The translations under genes and the position numbers were made by a program. DNA of 64,000 nucleotides, taken from the NCBI GenBank assembly GCA_944472155.2, contig OX235272.1, forward strand, positions 100,632,020-100,696,019, written 5' to 3'. Of this stretch, positions 44,104-55,270 are shown in pieces; positions within the stretch are counted from its first letter, which is position 1, and every line of letters starts with the position of its first letter. Under the pieces are notes generated by a model. That model saw nothing but the letters and a program-made list of their open reading frames with translations, was not told where the DNA came from and did no database searches. The DNA is from Trichobilharzia szidati. Lineage: Eukaryota > Platyhelminthes > Trematoda > Strigeidida > Schistosomatidae.

Positions 44104-46471
44104 GTTCTTAAAAAGACGCCTCCCTGCCAAAACTATTAAGTCACTGAATCAGGTGGTGACCATTCGATGCAGAATATCTAGAGAATCAACAAAAATCAGG
44201 TTCTATGAACAGTGTTTGCAAACAGGTTGTTTCCCACGGCAGTTCCTGAAACAAGTGCGATCGGCTAAACTCCCACCTTCCCAAAAGAATCTCCGTCGAA
44301 TAACAAAATCTCATATCGAATCCTCATACCAGTACCTCTCCGAATTGAAATCTCGTCTGGCTACCTATGATACCCTACTAAGCGAGCTTAATATTATTTG
44401 CTGGCTAAAATTCATGAATTTTATCAAAGAGCTACAATCAAAAACATCCAAGGATTATGAAACTCAGCTGACAAAAGCGTTGGTGAAAGAGAAGCTAATC
44501 GAAGAATTCCCAGAATCACCTGAACGCTACGTCTGTAATCTATCAAAATTACAATTAAACAAAATCGAATTAGAAGCCTTATCTCTAGGATTCAAGTTTC
44601 ACGTCCCCAAGAAGCAGATCAGTCGTATAGATACAGAAGCACAATTTGAACACTTATACCATCAACTCCACGACCTGAAACCCTTAGACGAAGACAAAAG
44701 AGGATGGCTAAAGTCTAAACTTGTTGATATTGCTAACCAATACCACATATCGCCAATGGAGAAGCAAAAGATGCTGACCGAAGAGCATAGAATAGCTCTG
44801 AAGAAACTATATGAGAACGATGAAATCGTCATATTTAGACCTGATAAAGGCTCTGGGGTTGTTATAATGAACAAAGCTGATTATATTCATAAAATGATGA
44901 CAATTCTAAACGACAAAGAAAAATTCCAAGTAGACAACAAAAAAGATGGCACAACGTCGTTTGAAAATAAAGTAAATAAATGTCTCAAAGAACTTCTAAT
45001 GAAGAAACTAATCAACAGCGAAACATACAATAAACTGAAGTCAAAAGGTGGACGCCTGCCTTTTATGTACGGCCTACCGAAAATCCATAAAGCAAACGTG
45101 CCTTTAAGACCAATCTTGTCAATGATTGACTCACCATGCCACAAGTTAGCTCAATGGTTAGCTGATTCCATAGAGCCAATTCGAATTAAATTTGCAACCC
45201 ATAGCCTGAAGGATAGCTACCAATTCTCCAAGGAAGTTGACAACATTGACATATCAGACAAACTCATGGTATCGTATGACGTGACCTCCTTGTTCACAAA
45301 CGTACCACTGATGGAAACGATTGATATCATTTGTAAACAAACGGATCTACTACCGTTACCGGAAACAGAGATGAAGCGACTACTGCTGCTCTGCACAAAA
45401 GATATTCAATTCAAATTCGACAATCAACTCTACCGACAAATTGATGGGGTCGCTATGGGTTCACCTCTGGGACCTATCCTGGCTGATATCTTCATGGGCT
45501 ACCTTGAACAGACACAACTAAGTTCTGCTATCAATGGAACAACCTACTATCGCCGATATGTTGATGACACATTTGTTGTTTGCAACGACATGGATCACGC
45601 ATCGGCATTATATGATCGCCTAAATGAGATTCATCCAAATATCAAGTTCACCATGGAATATGAACATAAAAATGAGTTCAATTTCCTGGATCTAAATGTA
45701 AAAAGAACAAACGAAGGCATAATTGAAAAGTCCATCTATAGAAAAGAAACCTGGACTGGACAATATCTTCACTATAACAGCTTTTGTCCCATAAGCTATA
45801 AACGTGGATTAGTGAGGACTTTGTACGACAGAGCCAGGAAGCTATGTTCACCAAACAAGGTCGAAGAAGAACTAGATTTCATCGAGAAATGCCTGAGGGA
45901 AAACGGATATCCTAAAGGCTTTATACAGAAGTACAGCAGAGAAAAAGATAAGAAAGAAAAGCATCCAACTGTAGAAAAGAAAAAAGTGTTTATTTGTCTC
46001 CCATTCAAAGGAGATGCAGTTTCACAAAAGATTGACAGAAGACTGAAAGGAGCAATAAATAGAAGCTTCCCGGCAGCAAAACTCATAACAGTATACAACA
46101 CCACTCCTTCCATGATCAACTCAAAACTGGATAAATACCCTGCTGATGTCACCTCCAACTGCGTTTATGAATTTACGTGCACTTGCGGGAGCAAGTACAT
46201 TGGAAGGACAGAAAGAAGGGCTTCTATCCGGTTTTCTGAACATATTCCAAGAAACCTATGCCTGAAAGGAAGCAAATACTCTCAGAGTGCAATTACCAGA
46301 CATATTGTTGATACCGGACATCTCGTAGAGATCTCTAAGTCCTTCAAAATATTAAATAGACAAAGGACAGCAAATTTACTACGATTTGCCGAAGCGATCG
46401 CAATCAAACGATTTAAGCCAGACTTATGCATACAGAAAGAGAGTGTGATTAACCTCTCACTCCCTTGGTAA
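44030..46471 (+). CDS. Penelope-like reverse transcriptase / GIY-YIG endonuclease, copy 3
   Basis: 813 codons, same translation as 40071-42512. Layout: basic N-terminal region (residues 24-100, KFLKRRLP onwards), a PLE-specific middle region, RT palm with R270-D272 (RPDKGSG), motif A D417, motif B GSPLGP (478-482), motif C D512/D513, the FNFLDLNV stretch (550-557), linker, then a CxC-associated GIY-YIG endonuclease (711-770) and the conserved C terminus LCIQKESVINLSLPW. The nuclease domain makes it an EN-plus PLE. No introns are evident. The start used is the first ATG; M24 at 44099 is the alternative after ribozyme cleavage. The frame is fully open. Assignment to a named PLE clade would need a tree. 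Confidence 0.96.
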   Translation: MISFYTANFVFLSLSKFIKGTSCMKFLKRRLPAKTIKSLNQVVTIRCRISRESTKIRFYEQCLQTGCFPRQFLKQVRSAKLPPSQKNLRRITKSHIESSYQYLSELKSRLATYDTLLSELNIICWLKFMNFIKELQSKTSKDYETQLTKALVKEKLIEEFPESPERYVCNLSKLQLNKIELEALSLGFKFHVPKKQISRIDTEAQFEHLYHQLHDLKPLDEDKRGWLKSKLVDIANQYHISPMEKQKMLTEEHRIALKKLYENDEIVIFRPDKGSGVVIMNKADYIHKMMTILNDKEKFQVDNKKDGTTSFENKVNKCLKELLMKKLINSETYNKLKSKGGRLPFMYGLPKIHKANVPLRPILSMIDSPCHKLAQWLADSIEPIRIKFATHSLKDSYQFSKEVDNIDISDKLMVSYDVTSLFTNVPLMETIDIICKQTDLLPLPETEMKRLLLLCTKDIQFKFDNQLYRQIDGVAMGSPLGPILADIFMGYLEQTQLSSAINGTTYYRRYVDDTFVVCNDMDHASALYDRLNEIHPNIKFTMEYEHKNEFNFLDLNVKRTNEGIIEKSIYRKETWTGQYLHYNSFCPISYKRGLVRTLYDRARKLCSPNKVEEELDFIEKCLRENGYPKGFIQKYSREKDKKEKHPTVEKKKVFICLPFKGDAVSQKIDRRLKGAINRSFPAAKLITVYNTTPSMINSKLDKYPADVTSNCVYEFTCTCGSKYIGRTERRASIRFSEHIPRNLCLKGSKYSQSAITRHIVDTGHLVEISKSFKILNRQRTANLLRFAEAIAIKRFKPDLCIQKESVINLSLPW

Positions 46472-46604
46472 CTGAATTTTGATTTTGATTAGTCATCAGT
46501 GATCTCAACTCACTGAGCAAATCTCAATCTTATAAACTGTAAATGCTTTTGTTTTTTGGAGTTGCCATGTGAACCTACAAGCTAACACTGTTTCTGTTAA
46601 TCAA

Positions 46605-46875
46605 TTTTTCTGTTTTCTGTCTTACCCCTCCCCCCTCTTTTCAACTCTGAAAGTGTATAAATTGATGATGATAACTTAAACTAAAATTGTAATGCTTTCG
46701 TTCTTTTTTGGATGCGTCAATTTTATCTCTTCTCTACTACTAATCAAACATTAAAGTATGTTATTATCATTTATATAACCATTGTAATTTCAGGTAGTCT
46801 GCAGCTGATGAGAACCTGTGAAATAGAATGATATCATTTTATACTGCAAATTTCGTCTTCCTTTCTTTATCGAAA
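46605..46875 (+). repeat. Terminal pseudo-LTR of copy 3, 26 bp short
   Basis: Matches 43807-44077 and stops after ATCGAAA, where the target duplication begins. The final 26 bp of the 297-bp unit are missing. Confidence 0.9.
46800..46848 (+). ncRNA. Hammerhead-like motif, terminal pseudo-LTR
   Basis: Exact equivalent of 44002-44050 at an offset of 2798 bases. Confidence 0.55.
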
Positions 46876-46885
46876 CTTTTTGTTT
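46874..46885. repeat. Target-site duplication, right copy
   Basis: AACTTTTTGTTT, identical to 39631-39642; overlaps the last bases of the terminal pseudo-LTR by two A residues. Confidence 0.8.
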
Positions 46886-47354
46886 GTATATTCATGTCTG
46901 GATGGGTATTTTCCATGAATCAAAACTACACTGTACTGATAATTCAACCGCACTCACGAATTAATTGATTCCTAATAGGAGAATCTCTTAATACTCACTG
47001 AATTCACATGATAAAACAGTGACCATATGCGTCAGTGATTTATTTTAGAATGTTGAGAAAACTGGGGATCGATGACAGATACAGTGTGCCCATCATAAAA
47101 CATCTTGTGAATACTGGAAGATTCTGAAAACGTTAAATAGCAAATTATTCAGCGTTCTTTAATAAAAATATTACATATTGTTAAGAATTCACACAACGGA
47201 CATTATTTTAGTCTGTTATGAAATTTTAAATGAAATGCTTCACCTTTATGTAGGTTAATCATGTGGACTAGCATTATAAACCTATGGGGGAATATTTCTC
47301 AAGCATTCCAACCTCTGTTGTTGTGGTGGAAAATAATCTCAAGGATGTTTCTTT
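46886..47354. other. Right part of the split family F repeat, then unassigned sequence
   Basis: 46886-46930 (GTATATTCATGTCTGGATGGG...) continues the family F copy interrupted at 39642. The remainder shows nothing recognisable. Confidence 0.45.
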
Positions 47355-47590
47355 TTAATTGAAGGATTCAAAGAAGTAGTCTAATTCCAGTATTGGAGTT
47401 TCACATATTTCAGTACACTGCAGGTTGAAGAACACTTGGGAACTGGCTTGGATTTTCAATAATAATGTCAAAGCAGTCCTATATGGTTGAAAAACATTGC
47501 ACATCTCCAAAAGTATTCCTATTAGACTGCAGAATTTCATCAACAGTCCTCTTTGCTCCATACTTAGGATCACATTGCTGACCTGTTTGA
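47355..47590 (+). pseudogene. LINE C-terminal fragment
   Basis: Plus-strand reading gives FNNNVKAVLYG, a frame-compatible KTLHISKS stretch, LQNFINSPLCSILRI. This matches the NTNVK-VLLYG-ETW ... FIN-CLR-IL region of RTE/SR2-type LINE ORF2 and the similar text at 27870-27985. Too short to classify further. The PLE pair at 47600 begins immediately downstream, and may have inserted into it. Confidence 0.6.
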
Positions 47591-47594
47591 TTTA

Positions 47595-48560
47595 CCTGTG
47601 AAGCTTTCGTCGTTTCCCTTCTAGACAAAATCGCTTCAGCTGACGTTTTAGTATAAAATGAACTTATTTAAATTCCCCATAAATGATGTATCTGTGTTTC
47701 CTGACAACTACTGTCATGACCAGTTGTTAATTTTCGTCTCTACTGATCATTTTTATTGACTTGAAATTCGAAATTTTTGTCATATGGTTTACTTTTTATT
47801 AGCTGGTAGATTTGGTCACCAATAGTGTGTTTGTTAATTGCTGGCTGATTCACTTGAGTATCAGGATTCTAAGAATTCCTTGGTGCCATTTTTGGTGTTT
47901 CCGCTATTTCGATTTTCTACATTACCCCAATCAAATCGGTGTTCATAATTATCCACAGGCATGGACAAGAAAGAACAAATATCATGTCATTTTACAGCCA
48001 ATTGTGTTCTTGGATTTGGATTCGAAGGGAACGCTAACTTCGACCTCTGTTATATTTATTGCATTTCATATAATTTATTTTGCAAATGCTAATAATTTTA
48101 TCTTCTTTGCCTGTTGTATCTCTTGGTTTGCACATTATCGAATGAAGTGTTTGTGGAAGTTGACTGGCTTGTGTGGTATATCTGTTTTAGATGGTCTCAA
48201 TATTCTGGTTGTTATTTCAGAGATATTTTTAAATATAGTAGGATGAATTTTCTTGTGGTCTTTGATGATGATTTCTTGTTGGTGTTGTGACTAGAGTTTA
48301 AACACCTTCTGATCAAATTGTGAGGATATGCATTCTTTTTGAAGGCCCTTATGAGGTATTTTACCTGCATTCTCTTCATCACTGGAGTAGTGCTACAAAT
48401 GGCTTGAACTCCCTTAAACAATGTCTGCACACAGTTTCTTGTGTAGGTAATTGGGTCTGGTTATTACTGTTATTGTTGAGTGTTTGGTCTGTGCGCGTTG
48501 ATTTTCTACACACTTGTGTTTCTAAATTTCCTGTATTACTTCTCTTGATTAAGACGTAAC
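47595..48560 (-). pseudogene. Penelope-like element relic (lineage H), minus copy of head-to-head pair
   Basis: Minus-strand reading: NLETQVCRKSTRTDQTL, then 48212-48430 (ICSTTPVMKRMQVKYLIRAF, KNAYPHNLI), then ISLKITTRILRPS...PHKPV, then GNTKNGTKEFLE with YSSESAS. Each piece aligns with the element at 59290-60910 (KFETHVYTKSTHTDQIL; NEYPRNFI; ISEITARLFKP...AHKPT; GNTRNASEFLEAWYSSE). RT motifs A-C are not present, so it is 5' truncated, and stops are frequent. Its 3' end carries the structured motif at 47602-47639. Confidence 0.7.
47602..47639 (-). ncRNA. Structured 3'-UTR motif of PLE lineage H, copy 1
   Basis: Minus strand CTGAAGCG...GTCTAGAAG...ACGACGAAAGCTT. Same arrangement as the copies at 48931 and 60801, here partly decayed. 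Confidence 0.4.
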
Positions 48561-48574
48561 GTACTCATATTTTT

Positions 48575-49045
48575 AATTATAAGTGGGGAACACCCAAAAT
48601 ACCGCCAGGGAATTCCTAGAATGCTGGTACTCAAGTGAATCAGCCAGCAGTTAACAAACACACATTACTATAGAGCAAATTTACCACCAGCTAATACAAA
48701 GTAAATCACATGACAAAAAGTTCGAATTCCAAGTGAGTAAATATGATCAGTAGAGATATAAATTAACAACCAGTTATGACAGTGGTTGTCTGTCGGGAGA
48801 TACAATTACATCGTCATTCATTGACAACTGATATCAATCCGTGATCAACTCGTAAAAACATAACTAACCCTTGCAAACCAAACTATAGAAAATCAATTTA
48901 AATAAGTTCATTTCATACTAAAAACCTATGCTGAAGATGTTGTTGTCTAGAAGAAGGACGACGAAAGCTTGGCCATTAAATCAACCAACTCTTCAAAGAG
49001 CACAATTAATTTAATATTAGCATCCACCTGACCTACAAATCTTCT
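48575..49045 (+). pseudogene. Penelope-like element 3' end (lineage H), plus copy of head-to-head pair
   Basis: Starts with ARELFLECWYSSESAS-type text (GGGAATTCCTAGAATGCTGG), the C-terminal end of the GIY-YIG domain, then a 3' UTR ending ACCTGACCTACAAATCTTCTC, which matches the end of the 59290-60910 element. It is in inverted orientation to, and shares its sequence with, 47595-48560. Confidence 0.75.
48931..48970 (+). ncRNA. Structured 3'-UTR motif of PLE lineage H, copy 2
   Basis: CTGAAGA, then GTTGTC (5' arm), TAGAAGAAG loop, GACGAC (3' arm), then GAAAGC. The arms pair fully with one U-G. Hammerhead-like boxes (CUGANGA...GAAA), but with extra bases between the first box and the stem, and stem III is only a possible AGCT. 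Confidence 0.45.
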
Positions 49046-49879
49046 CGATTATTTCGGAATTTAGCTTTATAATGGTGATTTCACATCATCTCATCTAAAA
49101 TATAACCAGAATTATACTTTAGAATATTTGTAAATTGTAGCTTACACATTCGCTTCAATAATTTTTGTCGTTGGTTGTTTTAACTTATCTGCCTTGATCA
49201 ACATGTCAGATAGACGGGGAATAAGAGAAACGCAAAATGCGAAAATGAAAATTTTTTTCCAATTGAAATCGATGAACTAGGCAATAAAAGGTTTAATTAC
49301 TCAAGCTGAATAAATTGATCAGAATAAAGGCAACAAACACTCTGTAAATATCTAAGCGTCATTTGATGAAACGAAGTTTTATTCACACATTTAATTGTCA
49401 AGGGGATTGTTTATTAAGATTAAGGTGCATTCAGTAACTTCACATACCTGTATCACCCACCAACCAGTGTCCATTTTGTGTTGGTCACCTTTGTCATTCA
49501 TGAGCTTTGACAATGACCTTTGAGAAAATATTCATCGAAGAGGTTTAGTAATAAGTTTGTTCAAAATGAGATTCAAATGGAATGTTTCGGTAATCTATCT
49601 AAAACTGCAGCTCTATGCGATTTCATGATGTATGAGAACCGGTTATGCTAAAATCTCATTCGGCCTAGTCTATTTAGCGTGTGTACAGTAACATCACTGC
49701 CGTGAAAGAACATTCTGTGTCAATAAGAGACTTTGCTTATAGTTGAAATGTCACACGCTGACTGTTTAGTTGCTCAAAGTGAAGTTATTCTAAACGGTTC
49801 ACTTCTGATGCACTGTTTTTAAATTTCAAAGATTAAACAATCGAAAAGAAGTACTAGGTCATTCGACAGTTATATGACA
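49046..49879. other. No recognisable feature
   Basis: AT-rich, nothing recognised. Confidence 0.35.
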
Positions 49880-50955
49880 ATGCAACTTGATCTGCAAGGT
49901 AAAACACGGAGAGGCACTAGAAGTCAATACAGGAGACGAGACTGCCTATTATCACAGATGATATTCCTAATTGTCGTGGACTGAATTATGTGGAAGACTG
50001 TGAACAGGGAGTGAGAAGACAGGAATACGCTGCGCTGACCGATTATAAGACTCTAGAAGATCTTGATTTCGCGCGTGGGTGATTCATTTCCAATAACACA
50101 CAAACCAGAAGACTTGCAGGCAGGCAGGCAAGTGAAAACCAACAAACTGGCAGAAGAAGCGAACAGGCAGCCAAAACAGGACTCCAGGTGAATGCAGAGG
50201 AGACGGTGATGAAAATAACCAACCAAACAACCAATAGTAACAAAAACCAGCACCAACCACCATCAACGGGAGAGATTTGACAGAGGTTACCTCCTTCACT
50301 TATTTGGCCAGGAGGCATCGTTTCAACCACAGGCCAGCGGAATAGATAAAGGTGCCAAAACCAGTCAGTGTCGGAAAGGCGAGATGCACCTCCATCAACC
50401 TGAAACCGGTTTGGAAATCTTCTGCACTCAGCTAGCATAAACAACAAGATTCGGATTCTACTGAATACAAATAGGATGCTAGTCAGTCAGTTGTTCTCTT
50501 TGGGTCAGAAACTTGCATTGCCTGTCACGAAAAGGATTTCCAACCAGCCACTCCAGATCTCCATCAACAGCTGCCCACTCCATTGACTGCCTCCGTGCTG
50601 AAGACAGAAAGGGATGGCGGGCCAGAAGGAATTAGTAACAAGAGACTCTGGCTGGCAACAAACCAACAGGCGAGATCTGATTGCTCAACAAATATGTAGG
50701 AGAAAATGGAGACGGATTGATCAGGCGGTCGAGTGAAATCGCCTGCAACAGAGGCCATCGCTTGGGTAGAAAGTGAATGGGAAGTGACGAGTGGGTCGTC
50801 GCTACGAGTGTGACATGGAGGAAATCGTGTGTTGAGAAGGAGAAGATGAGAGATTTATGGGCCATCGTGTATTCAACCAGCTGAATAGTATAGCAGAAAA
50901 TAGAACAAGATGTATATGTGTTGTTGAGTCACTATGAACCCAAGGGAATAATAAT
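49880..50955 (+). pseudogene. LINE relic, RT C-terminal half to 3' end (RTE/SR2-like)
   Basis: Plus strand, across stops: SQMIFLIVVD and IMWKT near 49950-50000 (RT motif B/C interval, where relatives have SPFLFLLVVDWIM), the degraded motif C region, a poly-N/Q stretch, FDRGYLLHLF, a broken LLFGSETC (50490-50520), and the tail WEVTSGSSL/RVGRRYECDMEEIVC-like text at 50765-50830. The 3' end TATGAACCCAAGGGAATAATAAT matches, in complement, the start of 25395-26500. Inactive. Confidence 0.65.
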
Positions 50956-52389
50956 CAGATCTGGATTGCATGTAGGTTCATTAAATTTCTCAAAAGTTTC
51001 TTTTGGACAAATTTTTATCTTATCTGAAATGGTTGACAGTGAACACTAATTAAAGCGATATGAAAAAGCAGCACAGTTGAGCATTATTCATGAGTTTTCA
51101 TATAAAATTATGAATTTGTCTAATTTGGTAATACTGTGGAAGAAAGCATTAACGGTGGGACGTAAACAGCTGAAAGTTATGAATTCCATAGTGTAGATCA
51201 AGCCTAGTCTAAACATACCGTTATTTTCAACTGTGTATAAGAGTGATCCCTGTTTTCGAAATGTTGGTATTTTTCGTAGGGTATTCAGCTGATGCTCTTA
51301 TCATGTTAGATTCAGCAAACGCTCATGTTATGTTATTCGTTAGGTGACTAGAAAACCACACAAACAAATATTTACATGTATGAATGCGTCTTCACTGAAC
51401 TATACCAACGCCTACTTCATCATGAATCAAAAGTTTGTCTTCACAGAGTACAGTTATCATCTCCACAGCAATGAGTGACATCGAAATGTACTACATATCG
51501 CTCATATTCTAAGTAGACTACGCATTTTCGCAATAAGGGAAACTGATTCACAAAAGAGGCCCTTTGCATATACATACTTCCTGCAAAACATAGCTGCATC
51601 CTTGATAACATCAGTATTCTATCTTCAGATCACTTGTTTGTCGACCTTAAACTAATTTATTGAGTACGGTGTAATCTATTTTTATTCTTCTGAAATTGTC
51701 ATCTTTGTTGTTTTCGTCTTATTAAGGAGAACAGTTGATTTTGTTAGAAGTTAAGCACGAGAATAAGTAAACACAGAAAATTTGACGTCAGACCCATCTG
51801 TCGTCTTTTTTGTCCTATTGTCATCGCTATCAACTTCTAAACAGGTTTTCTTAAAAGAATGTAAAATAAATAAAGCTATTCTAGTTTATTGCTTCTGCCA
51901 GCAACGTCTGTTTATTATTCACTTGGGGATAGGATGGGTTTCATGGAAAGATAAACAAATGAGTTAGTTATTCTTTTTATGATCTATCGCTTATCAGCAG
52001 TGATGATGTCACTGGTGTTGCCTACACTGACTAACCGATGATTAGTTGGTGATTTCGTAAATGTTTTATTTCTGTTGTTGTTGTTGTGATAATAAAAAGT
52101 GGTACATCACTCTGTGAGATAAAATTTCTTTCCTTCTAATAAAATAGAGACATTAGAATGCGACATTCTTCATGATGATTTAATCAACCTGCTTAGCTGT
52201 TAATCAGTATTACCTAAAGTGAAGGATATTTTATGCAGTAAAGGAAAGCTTGTGAGAATTCACATTACTGTATTCCCTAATAGTGCCATTTAGAGTTTAT
52301 AAGACACTAAAATTCAGAGTGTGCTGAAAGTTATTCAATTCAATTTTAGATTTTTCCGTCGATAAAGTGAACCATCAGCTGCACGGTCT
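50956..52389. other. No recognisable gene
   Basis: About 1.4 kb AT-rich; the open frame 51782-51967 shows no motif. Confidence 0.35.
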
Positions 52390-52600
52390 CAGGTTGACAT
52401 ATCGGCTCCTTGTGGTAACGTCTCTGACCGAATGCAGGCGGCACTATGTGACATGGGTTCGAATCTCAGAAGGGTATGAGTTCCTCCCTTCAACGCAGCA
52501 AATACACCTTGGTGACTGATGGGTGCCAGTTAGCATGAAAATTAGGTGGAGAGAGGCTTCCTGTGGCCGAAAGTCTCCAACCATTTAATATCAACAAATG
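52390..52600 (+). mobile_element. tRNA-headed SINE, single copy
   Basis: CTCCTTGTGGTAACGTCTC (box A-like) and ATGGGTTCGAATCTC (good box B) 50 bases downstream, then the body shared with 480-690 and 23900-24075 (CACCTTGGTGACTG, GGCTTCCTGTGGCC, ACCATTTAATATCAAC). This copy is monomeric, unlike the inverted pairs elsewhere. Confidence 0.7.
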
Positions 52601-54654
52601 AATACAATTCATATTTGCATAACGGTGATAATTACAACACCTCAATTTTCTCTGCAGTTTACCTGTTTGAATTCTTGGGCTAATTGTATCGCCATCCAAA
52701 AACAGTGTTTCTTATATTCTCGAATTCTAAATGTTTAAACCGTTTAGAAATGTCTTTCAGTCTCAAAATGTTTTGTCGCACATCTCTAATTAGCCTTCAA
52801 AACTAGCGGTATTCATGTCTCGAAAATGAAGCAGAATTATCATGAGGGATTAGTCCAAACTTCAGGTGGTGAAGCATTGAGTCACATGATAAACTATAGA
52901 TTGCATAGGCTTGTAGAGTAAAAAAACGACTTAGAAAATAAGTGTCTCACTAAAACAATCCCAAAACACATTGCTTACCATCTAGAATACCATTACTGTG
53001 AATTGAGTATAACTCAATGGAGCTGTAAATGAATGTGAACATTGAACAATGATTCATTGACCTTGGTAGCCATTGGCGGGCGACTCGAAGGCGTGAATGA
53101 TTCATTCGTGTACAAGTTGGAAGAAGACGAAGAATACGGCTAAAAGTACAATACATTCCTTGTAAAACATTTGTTCATAGATTTGTAATGGTACCGAATT
53201 TAACTGCAGAAGAATGTAATTTCTAATTAGTCCATGCGTTTTGGAGTTAAAGTCGATAATCGCTCCTAGTAATTATCGATTCAGAGAATCTTCGCAAATA
53301 ATAAGAACTCAGGGTTAAGTTCTTTGACAGGAGCTGTGGCGGAATTTGTTGGTGGTATGTATCACGCAGTTTTACTCACAAGATATTCGCCGGCTACTGT
53401 AACACTGGAAACCAGTAAGCGAATATCAGCTATTCCATGGTTGAGCAGTGATGAAAAACTTCACTTGTGTCCATTCCTCTAACATATCAGATAAAACTGT
53501 GCTTAGCAGTAGTATTCCATGAAAGCAGTCATGTTGGTTGGTCCATTGCCGATTAGAAAGTAAGGTATTCACTTCCACCTTTATCAACATGTCAGTCTCT
53601 AAGCTTACTTTTGTACTATTTATTTAGTATTCATAATGAACAACGTTTCGATGAGCACAGGTGGCAATACAGTGGGTCAATAAATGTCACACTGTAACTC
53701 AAAAATGATCTAATCTTCAAACCGTTTGATGTTTACTTATCCGCAGTATTCTTATTCCTATTCATGCGCTTTTAAGATATTGACAAAGAAGACTATCAAT
53801 TTTAAAATAATGGCATTAGTATTCACCTGTTGCCACTGGTTACTTTGAATTACTTGCTGTTATTCATCAGTATTCAGTGACATCACTTTATGACTCGATT
53901 GTTGGTCAGTTGCAGCTGACAGATAAATTCAAAATGCCTCAATCTTGATTGATCGATTATTCATATTTCAGTGTTTTTATAAACTTCCTAATTTAGGTAT
54001 TAGAAGTGAAAAGAGCTGAACGTTCTTCAAATTAAAAATTCACGAAAGCTGTTTTAGGCATGTCAGAAGAGTATATTGTCCATCTTTTTTGATCCTGTAA
54101 TATTTTTAGTCACGATATCTGACAAAAGGAGAAAGCAAACGAATAGGAATCTCTTCTCTTTTTCCTGTCTTCAAATAATAAAAGATTTCAGAATGTGCTC
54201 ACCTGCCACAAACAACAGGAATCACAAGTTCATATTCAACCAAACGGTTAGGTGAATTTCAGTAGGCTTTATTAACTAAGTATAAGGAGGTAAATAGGTC
54301 AGATGATGTAAAGTAGTGAACTGGTTTATTGTAATACGATTTCATTATTTTGCCTCAGTTTTTCATTGCATTTCAAAGGACAACTAGGAAGAGAGAGAGA
54401 GGTATTTGATAGAGCACTTGATAAATAATTGAAAGCACGATGTGATGAGAATGATTTCTTGACGAAATTTAATTCATTTCATCTATCCTTTCAGTGTTTT
54501 AGTAAGACGTGTTTTAAGTGGAGTTTGAGGTCATCTATTGTTTAGGCGTATGTGAACTTAACGTACCTGACGGCTATTTAAAATATGAATACGCTCAAAC
54601 CAATGATAGGCAGTCAGAAGTCATTATTCTCACTGTCATCTATCGTCGATCTTT
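52601..54654. other. No recognisable gene
   Basis: About 2 kb AT-rich; the open frame 52950-53156 (minus) shows no motif. Confidence 0.35.
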
Positions 54655-55270
54655 AAAGTTGGTTATACTCTGAATAAGCATCCTGCTGATGTTGCCTCTA
54701 ACTCCGGTCATAAATTTATGTGCACCTGCTGCAGTAAGTACACTGGAAGCACAGAAATAAGGTCTTCTATCCTGTTTTCAGAGCATATTCCAAGAAACCT
54801 ATACTTAGAAGGAAGCAGATATTTACAAAGTGAAATTACCAGATACCTTGTGGATACGCATCATTTCATTGACATTTCTAAATCCTTCAAAATATTAAGC
54901 ATACAAAGGACAGCGAATCTACTACGATTTACTGCTGAAGCAATTGCAATCAAACATCTCAGATCAAACAAATGCACACAGAAAGAGAGAGAGTGTAGTC
55001 AATCTATCACTCACTTGATAATCATATCACTTTCATTACACTGATTAGTCGTACACACTAGTGAGCTCAGGTCACTAAGCAAGTTTTCAATTTGGTGAAC
55101 TTTAACCTTCTTGAGTTACCAAGTTGGCGTACAAGCTAACATTGTTTATGTGATTTTTCTGTTTTCTGTCTTCTCTCATCCCTCCTATTGTTTTTCTTTC
55201 ATAATTTCATAGCATGTAAATTGATGGTGACTCATACTAAAAGTTGTAGTTGCCCTTTTCATTTCAACAG
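54655..55270 (+). pseudogene. Penelope-like element 3' end (subfamily B)
   Basis: The open frame 54718-55044 covers the GIY-YIG domain to near the C terminus: MCTCCSKYTGSTEIRSS (CxCCSKY.G, with the I of YIG changed to T), SEHIPRNLYLEGSRY, ISKSFKILSIQRTANLLRF. The text before it (LNKHPADVASN, with NSGHKFM) shows the match starts around 54655. It ends in the 3' UTR; the pseudo-LTR is cut off before the hammerhead-like motif. A two-base change in a GAGA run (AAAGAGAGAGAGTG) shifts the frame before the usual C terminus. Confidence 0.85.

Larger units (their letters stand above)
43807..46875 (+). mobile_element. Penelope-like element, full-length copy 3
   Basis: Plus-strand unit: pseudo-LTR 43807-44103, ORF 44030-46471, 3' UTR, terminal pseudo-LTR 46605-46875. 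It follows copy 2 in partial tandem and is the inverted partner of copy 1. The ORF regions of copies 1 and 3 differ by only a few silent bases (for example TTTAAACC versus TTTAAGCC near the end). Confidence 0.92.

Noticed and set aside
39641..46875. Assembly artefact (false inverted duplication) instead of a real composite
   Set aside because: The three units are not identical (A524T and K652R in copy 2, silent and pseudo-LTR differences elsewhere) and a 12-bp duplication flanks the outside. Not fully excluded without long reads.
50043..50447. Minus-strand 134-codon leucine/valine-rich frame resembling a membrane protein
   Set aside because: Antisense to the LINE relic at 49880-50955; composition follows from the CAG/CAA-rich sense strand.
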